A stretch of DNA of 64,000 nucleotides from Bacteroidales bacterium (GTDB lineage Bacteria; Bacteroidota; Bacteroidia; Bacteroidales; VadinHA17). The notes beneath the pieces were generated by a model. That model made no database searches. It was not told the origin of the DNA and saw only the letters and a list, made by a program, of their open reading frames with translations. The position numbers were made by a program, and so were the translations under genes. The stretch is from NCBI GenBank assembly GCA_021738535.1, contig JAIPBU010000010.1, positions 1-64,000 of the forward strand, read 5' to 3'. How positions within the stretch are numbered: the first letter of the stretch is position 1; every line of letters starts with the position of its first letter. Shown here in pieces: positions 36,701-45,238 of the stretch.

Positions 36701-36873
36701 TCGATATCTGATGTTGTACCCACAGTGGAGCCTTTAACATATATCGACACCCCGGGTATTGGCTCGTTATCCTCAGCAGAGGTAACCGTACCGGATACCT
36801 GTCTGGTTTGAGCATGCAGGGCCAAACTACCCATGAGTAGCAGTACCGACAAAATAATCGTAATTTTTTTCAT
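33730..36873 (-). CDS. SusC/RagA family TonB-linked outer-membrane transporter
   Basis: 1047 residues. Signal peptide about 1-21; carboxypeptidase-regulatory-like domain about 24-100 (VSGTVTSAEDNEPIPGVSIYVKG); SusC signature and plug domain about 105-230 (EEVMVVAYGRVKKESLTGSA, TVLKDASSTALYGSRAANGVI); 22-strand barrel to the C-terminus ending SIIVGLNVQF. It imports ligands delivered by SusD, powered by TonB-ExbBD. No STN/DUF4974 extension, so it is not predicted to signal through FecR. First gene of a two-gene operon. Confidence 0.97.
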   Translation of the reverse strand: MKKITIILSVLLLMGSLALHAQTRQVSGTVTSAEDNEPIPGVSIYVKGSTVGTTSDIEGRYTLEVPEDATTIVFSFVGMKKLEMPIEGSVVNAALQPDVLGLEEVMVVAYGRVKKESLTGSATTIDSKKIEGRSVSSVGQILTGATTGVQTTSGSGQPGSSPSIRIRGVGTLNTSAAPLIILDGAQYAGNLSSINPSDIESMTVLKDASSTALYGSRAANGVIIITTKKGNKGTESMNVNFKAQGGLIDKSLPFYESVNAYDYYELQAEAFAQSRFSSGADANIADARAYAYDNIYSQLRYNPFVGTPNDEIIGADGKINPSAEVGFPDLNWYEPAQQTGYRQNYDLNLSGGSQKASYFYSLGYLDERGYTIKSDYERINTRLNVDYNVKDWLQIGANMYASVINSDIGTSNSATYANPFRNARMTAPIYPVFLVDQATGDYILDGAGEKQYDDGGLHSRPINQGRNAIAELNWNSDRYKRNNLGNRVFATFTIMDGLTATINGSIDVQNYQYKGFENAKIGDGAPTGRMDESRYTRTSVNFNQLINYEKTFNEVHNFSALLGHEAYSRTYTYQRGFKNQFIVNGIYELNNFVNTSTNTSYTSDKTTEGYFARLKYNYNNIYYIEGSYRRDGSSAFHESVRWGDFFSIGGSWRISEENFMSNLTWVDNLKLRASYGEVGNDNIGSYGYQALYSTYPNATHPGIRWSTVGNTALTWEVNRTFDVAVDFSLFNRINGSVEWYNRKSDDLLYEMPLPSSMGLLDQPRNIAALFNRGVEVNLNGDVIRANDFRWNLSLMASTIKNEITYIPEPFVNGSKRWAVGQSIYDFWLRKFYDVDPADGATRFHVWEDVEDEEGNVIGSQLSYDSNGDPVLTKDRNTAGYGYVGASAFPDVQGSIGNTITYKGFSVSALLTYSLGGEMIDYNYQGMLEATAGESFHPDVMNSWRNPGDVTDFPRLQYANSDLYATSDYFLTSSDYLNIRNVTVSYTLPDYLLNNVGIGQLDVFVTGENLYMFTAREGMNPAYNFAGTQSAFAYMPSKSIIVGLNVQF

Positions 36874-37179
36874 AGAAATAGATTTAAGTTAATTTAAGTG
36901 TGTTTAGGTAAAATATTCATTTTTAAAGTTAATATCATATATAAGGGGGGGTAGGGGTGTTAATTGGGTATTTTACTTTCTTTCCTGGCTATTAATGGTC
37001 TACAAGCATATAATTCAACAAAATTTTATGTATAAAATTAAACTGGTAACAATAAGTTTACCAGTCTAACTGTATTTAAAGATTGACAATAATAGATTAT
37101 TTCTTCGAATTACAAAAATAAACACTCATGTTATTTAGCAATATCTGCTCTGTTAAGTGGCAAATATGATCTAAAATGA
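36874..37179. other. 306-bp intergenic region upstream of susC
   Basis: No gene seen. It is AT-rich and holds a G7-TA-G4 tract at 36945-36957 and an 8-bp hairpin (ACTGGTAA 37042-37049, TTACCAGT 37058-37065, 8-nt loop). No TAnnTTTG element in the susC direction was found. The hairpin could be a weak terminator for the CPBP-like gene or a regulator site for susC. Confidence 0.5.
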
Positions 37180-37881
37180 TCAGAACCATGCAAATAATTC
37201 CAGCCACAGGTCGCGGCCCAGTACGTAAAAAATAATAAAAGAAGCTACAAAACCATGTACAAGCCCTAGAGCAAGCAGGTTTTTCCACCTGAACCATGCC
37301 AGCAGGAAGAGGATCTCCATGATGAGGGTGAAAATCATCAGGAAAAAAGAAGGGTAATGAATTGCACTGAAAAGCAGAGATGTAATAAGTATTACCTGGG
37401 TCTTTGAAAGATTCACTTTTTCAAGCTCCGTCAGGTTGCCGGCGATCAGTATTAACATGATATACTGCTGGAATAGTCCCCAAAAGGGATAAAGAAAGAT
37501 TACGGGTATGAACCTCCAGTTAAGTATGTTAACATCATTCCTGCCACTGCCGTAAACAAGGCTGGCAATAATGCATACCAGGATAAATGGAAGCAGGAAT
37601 ACAAGGGTGGACCTGAAACCATCCATTGTGAAGCCCCATTTTTTAATCAGTGATTTATCGCTTACATACCTGTAAATAATATAACCTATCCAGAAAAAGC
37701 TGATCCCTGTGATATAAAATGCCACCATGTTCAGCCACTCCATCATAATATATTTAAGGGCAGCCGTTACCAGGATCCCGCTAAGTTCGAAACTGACATA
37801 TCCGGATGAGCGGCTTTCCTTTATGCCATGTCCCCTGAAAACATCAGAATAGTAGGATGATATGTCATTTATTATATTCAA
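37180..37881 (-). CDS. CPBP-like intramembrane protease family protein, degenerate motif
   Basis: 233 residues with about seven hydrophobic helices. The C-terminal half follows the CPBP/Abi plan: FSAIH (His175) is motif 2 and GLVHG (His209) is motif 3. Motif 1, normally EExxxR, reads QQYIML at 138-143, so the glutamate pair and arginine are missing. The protein may be an inactive relative or a variant with other chemistry. The only available start is TTG at 37881, 8 bp after the propeller lipoprotein gene, with which it is probably co-transcribed. Confidence 0.65.
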   Translation of the reverse strand: MNIINDISSYYSDVFRGHGIKESRSSGYVSFELSGILVTAALKYIMMEWLNMVAFYITGISFFWIGYIIYRYVSDKSLIKKWGFTMDGFRSTLVFLLPFILVCIIASLVYGSGRNDVNILNWRFIPVIFLYPFWGLFQQYIMLILIAGNLTELEKVNLSKTQVILITSLLFSAIHYPSFFLMIFTLIMEILFLLAWFRWKNLLALGLVHGFVASFIIFYVLGRDLWLELFAWF

Positions 37882-37889
37882 ATTGCTGA

Positions 37890-38912
37890 TTAATATTTAC
37901 CCATACTTTCAATTCCTGCATAATAAAGATCAAAGCCTCCTTTACCTGAAGGCCTGTTGGATGAAAAGATCATCATATCCCTTTCATAATCCACCATGTC
38001 ATTTAGTATTATAGGTCTGTATTCATCATACGAGGAATTAATACCTGGTCCAAAGTTAACCGGCTCCGACCATGTTCCTTCATCATAAATTGAGTAATAA
38101 AGGTCATATCCGCCTTCACCACCCGGCCTGTCAGAAGCAAATACCATGACGTTAAGATAAATATACGGACATTTATCATTATACCCGCTTGATAGTGTAC
38201 TCTGCATGTCAATTTCCCGGCTACTGTTATCACTTAGTTCTGTAACAATAAATTCAACACTGCGGTTAAGTGAGGCGGAATAAATGTTATAAGTGTCTCC
38301 GTCACGGTCAGAACAGAAATATATATTGCTGTAATTCATGTCAAATGAAGGGTAGAGGTCATTATATTCTGAATTGAGAAAGCTTATTTCTTCCCGGCTG
38401 CTAAAACCTTCAGGTTCATTTTTGTATGTGAAATTTATCTGATAATTGCCTGTGCTGTCAGTGGCAAACATAAACAGGTAATTATATTCACTGCTGTACC
38501 TTGCCTGATCAACAATAAAATACGGACCCAGCTCATTGCCGGAAGTATTAATACTGTCAAGTACGTCTTCATATGTTTGATATTCATCAATGTATGAACT
38601 GTAATTGTCATATGTATTGCCAACTGTCAGTATCCCGGTATTCTTATTCCAGTTAATGTTCATTGGTTCATAGACTATGTCAAAGTTGCCTCCTTCAGTG
38701 CTGCGATTTGAGGAAAAGCAGAAGGGGATAAGCGTTCCAAGGCTTGGAGCAGTGGAATTGTAATCATCATATTCAGTGTTGAAAGATTCAAGGTTGACGG
38801 GTGACTCAGGTAACTCTCCCTTTGGGTATTTATAATCTTCCCAGCAGGAGGTAGTAAGAAAAGCGAGGAGTATCAGGGTGATGATCTTATTCATGGTATT
38901 ATTTTTTTTCAT
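37890..38912 (-). CDS. Lipoprotein with WD40-like (PD40) propeller repeats
   Basis: 340 residues from the ATG at 38912 (a second ATG at 38894 also fits). The lipoprotein signal has LTTSCWED. Repeated blade motifs are FCFSSNRSTEGGNFDIVYE, IYFCSDRDGDTYNIYSA, MVFASDRPGGEGGYDLYYS and MIFSSNRPSGKGGFDLYYA, the PD40 pattern also found in TolB and OmpA-associated proteins. Probably faces the periplasm or surface. Ligand unknown. Followed by the CPBP-like gene at 8 bp. Confidence 0.82.
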   Translation of the reverse strand: MKKNNTMNKIITLILLAFLTTSCWEDYKYPKGELPESPVNLESFNTEYDDYNSTAPSLGTLIPFCFSSNRSTEGGNFDIVYEPMNINWNKNTGILTVGNTYDNYSSYIDEYQTYEDVLDSINTSGNELGPYFIVDQARYSSEYNYLFMFATDSTGNYQINFTYKNEPEGFSSREEISFLNSEYNDLYPSFDMNYSNIYFCSDRDGDTYNIYSASLNRSVEFIVTELSDNSSREIDMQSTLSSGYNDKCPYIYLNVMVFASDRPGGEGGYDLYYSIYDEGTWSEPVNFGPGINSSYDEYRPIILNDMVDYERDMMIFSSNRPSGKGGFDLYYAGIESMGKY

Positions 38913-39024
38913 TAGTTCACCGCAAAATAAGGGCCAAAATATGAGGAATAAAAATTTTTTTGCCAGACATATTGCTCTCCACAAAGCATTTCAGGCTTTG
39001 ACGGAGACAGGTTACCGGTATAGC

Positions 39025-39759
39025 TTACTGCTTCAGTGCTGCCTTGCTGAAGATATACTCCGGTATATCCTGGTTGAATTTAATGTCTGTTATTTTAAAC
39101 TCAGTTCCTTCTCCCTGTTTCATCATATCTTTATATACGATAACCATGGGGTACCATCTACCGTCAACCCTTGTTATGTCACTCATTATTGAACGTTTAA
39201 GCAGCTGGCCGCTTTTAGCGAACAGTTCCTCTTTAAGGGGCACATACCTTTCCCTGTCTATCCATATTTTGCGGCTTGCATAAGCAATATCCGGTACCGT
39301 GGCCTCTAATTCGAGAACCCATGTTTGCCTGCCATCAATTTCCTCATTGCCGGTCAGCTCCGCAGAATACACATCAGTCAGCTTCCTGTCGTCCATCATA
39401 TCTTCATACGACAGGTCTGAGCCCATAACCGACTGCCGCAGCATATGACCTGATATCTGTATTATCCTGTCTGTGGTGGGGGAGTATATCCATAACTGAT
39501 CTTCCAGCTTAAGCATCTTGGTCCCCTCTTCACGAGGAGGTGAGAGGTATTCTGTGAATGATTTTTTGTCGCCCACGGTATATGACACTGATGTTATTGT
39601 TCTGCTGGCACGCCGTCCGTGAATGGTCATCTGCGATTCAACAACCTGGTTCTCTGCTGACATGTTTTTATCAACCCTGTTGATAATTTCATCTGCTGTG
39701 GGCTGGGCATATGCGGCTACGGAAAATACTGATAATAATATTACTATAACTTTTTTCAT
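39025..39759 (-). CDS. LolA-like outer-membrane lipoprotein-sorting protein
   Basis: 244 residues with signal peptide (VAAYAQPTADEIINRVD). The pattern MTIHGRRASRTI, YLSPPREEGTKMLKL, DQLWIYSPTTDRIIQISGHMLRQS, GSDLSYEDMMDD and KREELFAKSG-like strands fits the PF17131 LolA-like family. These periplasmic half-barrel proteins are thought to carry lipids or lipoproteins. The last gene downstream of an ATPase/FtsX/FtsX set with a 131-bp gap, which suggests it is the periplasmic carrier of that exporter rather than housekeeping LolA. Confidence 0.88.
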   Translation of the reverse strand: MKKVIVILLSVFSVAAYAQPTADEIINRVDKNMSAENQVVESQMTIHGRRASRTITSVSYTVGDKKSFTEYLSPPREEGTKMLKLEDQLWIYSPTTDRIIQISGHMLRQSVMGSDLSYEDMMDDRKLTDVYSAELTGNEEIDGRQTWVLELEATVPDIAYASRKIWIDRERYVPLKEELFAKSGQLLKRSIMSDITRVDGRWYPMVIVYKDMMKQGEGTEFKITDIKFNQDIPEYIFSKAALKQ

Positions 39760-39890
39760 CTTTTTGGATCTAATTTAATTTTACCTTTATGTCTGTTTAT
39801 ACGCATTTCAAGTTTCATTCAGTTTATATATAAGGTTGCTCTGCCGTTTGTTATTCAATTCATAAATAATGATAATAGCCAGGCACATCA

Positions 39891-41171
39891 TCATGTTTCC
39901 AGTTCCTTAAAGAGCTGTGCCGTTTTTCTTTTGTATATGCCTATCCCTGCAAGCATGGTTCCTGTAACGGTTGAGAGTACCCCGGGAATGAATCCTATAT
40001 AAAAATCGGGGGGTGTTATCCTTGCCCTGACAACATCAGGCATCATGACCCCGGTGGTGGCATTTTTTGTAAACTCACTGATATCCAGTCCGTATGTTTG
40101 CATCAGCCAGGAGAGGCCGAGGCCGAATGCTGTTCCAATGATGGTACCGGCAAAGCCTATCATTACGGATTCGTAGATCATGGTTTTGTAGATATGTCCT
40201 TTTTCTTCTCCTATGGCCAGCCTGATGCCAATTTCGCCATAGCGTCGCAATCCGCCCAGCAGACCTGCATTCCAGAGCACCAGGGACATGGCCACAATAA
40301 ATATAAATGTGATGATGAATCCCATGCTTTTTGACATATCAACATATATTGACAGTCCTTCCTGGTCTCTCAGGCGCAGCATCACCGGTGCGTATTCATC
40401 ATTCTCATCAGTGTATTTGTCTTCAAACTTCCTGACAACAGGAGCGGCAGTCTCATCTTCATAATAACCCGAGTCGAAAAGGCCCAATATTTCACCTGCA
40501 GCATCATCCATATTAAGTGCATGCTGCACATCCTGCAGGTCGGCAATAACTGTGCCCCTGTCCATTCCTGTATTCCCAAAGCGCACCGTTCCTGCCACCC
40601 TGAAATTAAATATGGCCATTCCACCGTTCATTGTTGATCCTATAAGGGTTACATCCTTCGCAGGACCGGTATCCAGCTTCCGGGAGAAGTCCTCACTGAG
40701 CAATACCTCGCCTTCAGAGTCTGGCATGCTGCCCCTGACCAGTGATCTTTCCAGGTTAAGCCGCCGGGCTTCGTCCGAGCCAGGGGAGAAAAGATCCAGT
40801 CCTATACCCATTGCCGGCCCCTGGCTTTTTGTTTCTCCGTTCTCGTCAGGCACATCTATCAGTCCGCCAAACTTAATGCGGCTCACCCATTCTATATCCG
40901 GGAAGTCGTTCCTTAGATTCTTTTTAAGTTCACTCACATTTGTAAGAGCCAGGTCGTTGGGTGCCTGGCTCATATTATCGCTATAGGCCTTTGTCATTAC
41001 CTTAACATGACCGGTATTGAAGCGAGCAGTCTGCTCTATCATATCTACCATTATGCCGTTGATGTAGCCACGCATAAACACAGCCAGCATCACACCTATG
41101 GCTACCACTATCAGGGGAAGCAGGCTCCTGCTTTTATCCCGAAACAGTCCTTTCAGTAAAAATTTTATCAT
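39891..41171 (-). CDS. ABC transporter permease, FtsX/LolE type
   Basis: 426 residues. One N-terminal helix (about 14-35) is followed by a large periplasmic MacB-PCD-like domain (about 40-285) and three C-terminal helices (about 290-410) of the FtsX fold (GEIGIRLAIGEEKGHIYKTMIYESVMIGFAGTIIG). Such permeases work by mechanotransmission to extract or push periplasmic cargo. Its start overlaps the stop of the other permease by 4 bp (ATGA), so the two probably form a heterodimer with the ATPase at 42415. Confidence 0.9.
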   Translation of the reverse strand: MIKFLLKGLFRDKSRSLLPLIVVAIGVMLAVFMRGYINGIMVDMIEQTARFNTGHVKVMTKAYSDNMSQAPNDLALTNVSELKKNLRNDFPDIEWVSRIKFGGLIDVPDENGETKSQGPAMGIGLDLFSPGSDEARRLNLERSLVRGSMPDSEGEVLLSEDFSRKLDTGPAKDVTLIGSTMNGGMAIFNFRVAGTVRFGNTGMDRGTVIADLQDVQHALNMDDAAGEILGLFDSGYYEDETAAPVVRKFEDKYTDENDEYAPVMLRLRDQEGLSIYVDMSKSMGFIITFIFIVAMSLVLWNAGLLGGLRRYGEIGIRLAIGEEKGHIYKTMIYESVMIGFAGTIIGTAFGLGLSWLMQTYGLDISEFTKNATTGVMMPDVVRARITPPDFYIGFIPGVLSTVTGTMLAGIGIYKRKTAQLFKELET

Positions 41172-42343
41172 TGTAATTTCCCCCTTAAAGCTTCTGTTGG
41201 ATTCATTTTTGCTATTTTTCTTGAAGGCCAGTAGCTGACTATTGTTGTTGCCACCAGCACCAGTATGGTAGTTCCGGCTATCAGGCCGAGGCTGTATGCC
41301 GGGTACATGGTCTCTGCCATGGCAAAGCCGTAATCAGCCGAGGAGACACCAAGGGATATACCCTTGTTGGCAAACCATATAAGAAAGGGTATGCCGTATA
41401 CAGCTCCTACCAGGGCAGCGAGAATGGCGTGCATGGCGCCTTCAACGGTAAAGAGTCCTACTACTCCGCGCCTTGTATAGCCAAGGGCGATATATGTACC
41501 GATCTCCTTTTGCCGCCTGAAAATGGACAGCACCTGTGTGTCGAAGATAGCCAGCAGAGCCAGGATCAGCAGTATGATATAGAATATTGATTGTCCCACT
41601 GATTTTGTCTTAATCATCTCTTCTATATCACTTACCAGTTCATCGAATGTCATAAGCTTCCATTCTCCCGTATCCTGCCTTGCTTTTTCCCTGTTGCGGA
41701 AAGTCAATGTTGTTGCTTCGCCGGGCATTAACAGCATCGATTGCAGGCTGTCGAGCGGTATCCACACCTGACTGACATCCACTGTGGGCACATTGGTGGT
41801 AAAGATTCCGGTTATGAATATGTCAGCAGCGTCAAAGGTGCCGTTCGCATCGCGCCAGCGCATAGTTATGTAGTCCCCTATCTCCAGTTTTTTGGTCTTG
41901 GCCATATTTGAACCTATCACTGCCGGTATGGCGGCTACCGCAGTGTCCAGTTTATTAGTGGGCAGCTTCAGTAGTGTTTGTTCAGGATCAATACCTTTTA
42001 TCAGTATTGACTGCATCCTGCCCTGTGGATATATTGTACCGCGGGTCATAAGTACGGGAACCATATCCCCCTGTTCTATTTCAGGGGTGAATTCCCCTGG
42101 TACCGGTGCATGTGATTCTTCCAGTGTAAATGCATCATAGGGGTCATAATCTTCGTGCCAGTACTGTCCGCCTCCTATTTCCCATTCGGTCATGTCGTTC
42201 TTTGCCTGCCGGTCCCAGCCTACAAGGATCCCTTTGACTGCAATTATAATAACAAAGGAGAAAGACAGCACAATGACATTGAGCCAGGTTCGTAAACCTG
42301 CCCCAATGAGGTTTTTAAATGCCAGTTTAATTGCCAGTTTCAT
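41168..42343 (-). CDS. ABC transporter permease, FtsX/LolC type
   Basis: 391 residues with the same layout: N-terminal helix, periplasmic domain (about 45-245) and three C-terminal helices (IIYILLILALLAIFDTQVLSIF, then RRQKEIGTYIALGYTRRGVVGLF, and a last one ending SYWPSRKIAKMNPTEALRGKLQ). The final motif is typical of MacB/LolCE permeases. It follows the ATPase by 71 bp and overlaps the second permease by 4 bp. Confidence 0.9.
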   Translation of the reverse strand: MKLAIKLAFKNLIGAGLRTWLNVIVLSFSFVIIIAVKGILVGWDRQAKNDMTEWEIGGGQYWHEDYDPYDAFTLEESHAPVPGEFTPEIEQGDMVPVLMTRGTIYPQGRMQSILIKGIDPEQTLLKLPTNKLDTAVAAIPAVIGSNMAKTKKLEIGDYITMRWRDANGTFDAADIFITGIFTTNVPTVDVSQVWIPLDSLQSMLLMPGEATTLTFRNREKARQDTGEWKLMTFDELVSDIEEMIKTKSVGQSIFYIILLILALLAIFDTQVLSIFRRQKEIGTYIALGYTRRGVVGLFTVEGAMHAILAALVGAVYGIPFLIWFANKGISLGVSSADYGFAMAETMYPAYSLGLIAGTTILVLVATTIVSYWPSRKIAKMNPTEALRGKLQ

Positions 42344-42414
42344 ATGCTTGTTTTTTTATTCTTTTTAACCCGTTTATATGTATTATGCAGTTTTTCTTTA
42401 CTGCCATCAGCCCC

Positions 42415-43119
42415 TCACTTATCATTTTTCGCTGTTTCAATCTTATCAATCATCCCATCCCTGAGGTATATCTTTCTCTTCAGGTATGCTATCACTTTTT
42501 CATCGTGCGTGGCAAACAGGAAGGTTGTTTTCAGTTCCTCATTAAGCTTTTCCATGGTCTGTAATATATTATGAGAATTGGCTGCATCGAGGTTTGCAGT
42601 TGGTTCATCTGCCAGCACAAGAGACGGCTTTTTGACCATAGCGCGAGCAATAGCCACTCTCTGGCATTCACCACCTGAAAGCTGTGGTGGTTTCTGCTTT
42701 ATTTTGTCGGTCAGGCCAACCCAATCCAGTGCGTCATATACCATCTTTTTACGCTCTGAACTGCTGTATTTGAGTAGCAGCAGCGGCAGCTCAACATTCT
42801 CGAAGACAGTATGTACCTGCAGCAGGTTATATGTCTGAAAAATAAATCCCAGGCTTTGCTTACGAAGCCTCGCCGCTTCTTTGGCGCTTAACTGGCCTAC
42901 TGATTGATCCATTACAATTGCCTGACCCTCGGTTGGACTGTCAAGTGATCCAATGATGTTAAGAAGTGTTGTCTTGCCGGATCCGCTGGGCCCGATAAGG
43001 CCGCTGAACTCACCGGTGATAAGCTCCAGGTCGATATCCTTTAGTGCCGTGAACTCACTCTTACCCATGGGAAACCGTTTGGTGAGCTTTTCTGTTTTGA
43101 TAATCAGATTGTTTTGCAT
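42415..43119 (-). CDS. ABC transporter ATP-binding protein (LolD/MacB-like)
   Basis: 234 residues. Walker A GPSGSGKT (43-50), Q-loop in FIFQTYNLL, signature LSGGECQ (147-153), Walker B LVLADE (167-172) and H-loop ATHDEKV are intact. It is a single ATPase domain without membrane segments, close to the LolD/MacB/FtsE group that energises FtsX-type permeases. Lies between the outer-membrane protein gene (41 bp upstream) and the two permeases. Confidence 0.94.
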   Translation of the reverse strand: MQNNLIIKTEKLTKRFPMGKSEFTALKDIDLELITGEFSGLIGPSGSGKTTLLNIIGSLDSPTEGQAIVMDQSVGQLSAKEAARLRKQSLGFIFQTYNLLQVHTVFENVELPLLLLKYSSSERKKMVYDALDWVGLTDKIKQKPPQLSGGECQRVAIARAMVKKPSLVLADEPTANLDAANSHNILQTMEKLNEELKTTFLFATHDEKVIAYLKRKIYLRDGMIDKIETAKNDK

Positions 43120-43160
43120 TTTCTTGTTATTACTGTTTTGAGTATCTGTTTGTATTTTTT

Positions 43161-44309
43161 TTAATGGTTAAAGACAAAGATCAGCTGTATACCACTGCCT
43201 GCATACATGATATCCTCTGATCCGGGTGTGGGTATATTGTAATCGTCCGGGTTGATATAAGCCATCATGTAAAGTGTGAATTTATTGAAAGTCCTCTGCC
43301 AGTTTAGAAAATTATAAGCCTTATTATTCTTCCAGTCGTAATAGATTATTGCACTGATATTATCGAACAGGCCTACAGGGTATGAGAGATTAAGCAGTGA
43401 GTATGTTGATGCATTTTCGAATGCAAATGGGTTTTTGTCAAAAGAGGCTATCAGCTGTTCATAGATAACAGTGAGCCCGTTGCCAAGGCCGAAGGTATAA
43501 TCGGCACCGAGATTAATAGTTTCCTGGTTGGAATACATGCCGATATCTTTATTATATGCTGACCATGATGCCTCTATCCACCAACCGATAAGCATATCGA
43601 ATTTTGCATCGAAGCCGAAGCGGTTTTCCGGAACGTTACCGGCAATGAGGGATGAGTCGGGCAGGCTGCTGCCGTCCGCCGTCCTGTGGTGATATGAAAA
43701 ACCGGCCTCTCCCCGTGGCACAGGTGTCTGGAGCCGACCCCCGAACTCGGGTATTTTCTTATCGGAACTGAATGTTTCCCATCCTTTCCGGTTTTCGTTT
43801 CCGTAGAGTGTCCAGGCCCAGATATTTACATTATTCAGAAAGTAGTAGCGTGCAAGCACTGCCCATACACCGTCGGTCAGCCTGAGGGGGTCACGCGGGT
43901 CTATCTGGTCAAACCACATCAGTGGCCTCAGGAGTGAGGCTGAACCGAAATTTATCTTTTGCAGTCCCGCCCGAAATTCAAACTGGTTGGTGGAATACCT
44001 GGCCCATAAGCGATAAGGTTTTATGTCGCCGGTGTATTCCGGGGACGAGGAAGGTGACAGCATTGCATTACCATAGAGATTGGCAGAAGCTTCAAAGCCT
44101 ATCCTGTGTTTATCAGACAGACCATACTGATAATTCAGCTGCGGTATATAACGCAGACCGTTATACCAGTGCAGCTCATTGGTAGGGTTAAGATGCGTAT
44201 ATGCAGAAAGCTGTCCCTTAAAGCTCAGTTCATCCTGTCCCCCCGCTGCCAGTGAGAACAGAAGGAAAAACGCAATGGACGATATTTTCAGCAGTATAAG
44301 TCTTTCCAT
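43161..44309 (-). CDS. Outer-membrane beta-barrel protein of an ABC exporter cluster
   Basis: 382 residues from the ATG at 44309 (MERLILLKIS, signal ending near AAGGQDE). Alternating strands with girdle aromatics run to the end: LSAYTHLNPTNELHWYNGLRY, KINFGSASLLRPLMWFDQIDP, GVWAVLARYYFLNNVNIWAW. Length and strand content suggest a 14-18-strand porin-like barrel. No family was firmly recognised. Co-oriented with the ABC ATPase 41 bp downstream, so it may be the outer-membrane exit or acceptor of the exporter. Confidence 0.7.
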   Translation of the reverse strand: MERLILLKISSIAFFLLFSLAAGGQDELSFKGQLSAYTHLNPTNELHWYNGLRYIPQLNYQYGLSDKHRIGFEASANLYGNAMLSPSSSPEYTGDIKPYRLWARYSTNQFEFRAGLQKINFGSASLLRPLMWFDQIDPRDPLRLTDGVWAVLARYYFLNNVNIWAWTLYGNENRKGWETFSSDKKIPEFGGRLQTPVPRGEAGFSYHHRTADGSSLPDSSLIAGNVPENRFGFDAKFDMLIGWWIEASWSAYNKDIGMYSNQETINLGADYTFGLGNGLTVIYEQLIASFDKNPFAFENASTYSLLNLSYPVGLFDNISAIIYYDWKNNKAYNFLNWQRTFNKFTLYMMAYINPDDYNIPTPGSEDIMYAGSGIQLIFVFNH

Positions 44310-44409
44310 TTTCTCAGCAGCTGTGGAATATTCTTTTATTATCTCCCTGAATTGCTTTTCACCATCTTCAAACAACTTGTTGAATATTGTTTTGGCCAGC
44401 CCTTATATT

Positions 44410-45099
44410 TTATTGCTGATCAAGCTGTGTGAGTTCCAGTTTTCTGAACTCCACTTCGGATCCTTCGGCCTGTAAGGCAATCTGTCCTTCAGTTGCAGTA
44501 CAATCATAACCGTGGTTAACAAGGTCGTCATTTACCCAAACCTTTATTTCATCGTTCATGCATTCAATTTCTATCCTGTTCCATTCGCCAGGAGGATTTT
44601 CTGAACCATTTGTAAGGTTTTTAATATGCCTGAGCTGCCCTTCTGATCCTCCCCATTTCTCTTCAGGCTCACCCCGGCGTTCAGGCATATTATCTACGCT
44701 TATATCTTCTTCAATACACCAGAAGTCACCTGCCTGCTTATGCTGGAGCTGTACTTCCAGTGACTTCGGGAACATATCATAAAGATCACGCGGTGTTGAT
44801 GCATGAACGAGTATTCCACAGTTACCGGGTTCGCCTGCAAAGCGGTATTCGGCAACAAGCCTGTAATTCGCGTAAACTTTATCTGTAATAATGTGACCGG
44901 CTGGGGTACCCAGGCTTACAAGCATACCGTTTCTTACTATAAAGGGGTTGATAGTATCGGGATTATTATCCATGGCAGGTACATCCATATGCCATCCGGA
45001 AAGATTTTCTCCGTTAATAAGGTTTATTGTTTTATCGCTGCCGCAGGATACCAGGAGGATGATGCTAAGAAGAAACGGGAAGTGAACAGTTTTTTTCAT
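44410..45099 (-). CDS. DUF1080 (3-keto-disaccharide hydrolase-like) lipoprotein
   Basis: 229 residues. The lipoprotein signal (ILLVSCGSDK) is followed by a single concanavalin-like jelly-roll domain with the DUF1080 marks INGENLSGWHMD, ANYRLVAEYRFAGEPGNCGILVHAS, EVQLQHKQAGDFWCIEE, GEWNRIEIECMNDEIKVWVNDDLVN and the closing GQIALQAEGSEVEFRKLEL. Some members hydrolyse 3-keto-glycosides. First gene of the exporter cluster by position, 100 bp before the barrel gene; a functional link is not proven. Confidence 0.88.
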   Translation of the reverse strand: MKKTVHFPFLLSIILLVSCGSDKTINLINGENLSGWHMDVPAMDNNPDTINPFIVRNGMLVSLGTPAGHIITDKVYANYRLVAEYRFAGEPGNCGILVHASTPRDLYDMFPKSLEVQLQHKQAGDFWCIEEDISVDNMPERRGEPEEKWGGSEGQLRHIKNLTNGSENPPGEWNRIEIECMNDEIKVWVNDDLVNHGYDCTATEGQIALQAEGSEVEFRKLELTQLDQQ

Positions 45100-45238
45100 G
45101 ATTGATACCTGTTAAATTACGGGTTAATAATTCCACTCTATGACGGAATCAGAGTAACTCAATAATGACATAATCAAATCATATTCCGTATTGTGTGAAT
45201 TATTTGGTAAATTTAATTAATCAAATGTAAAAGGGACT

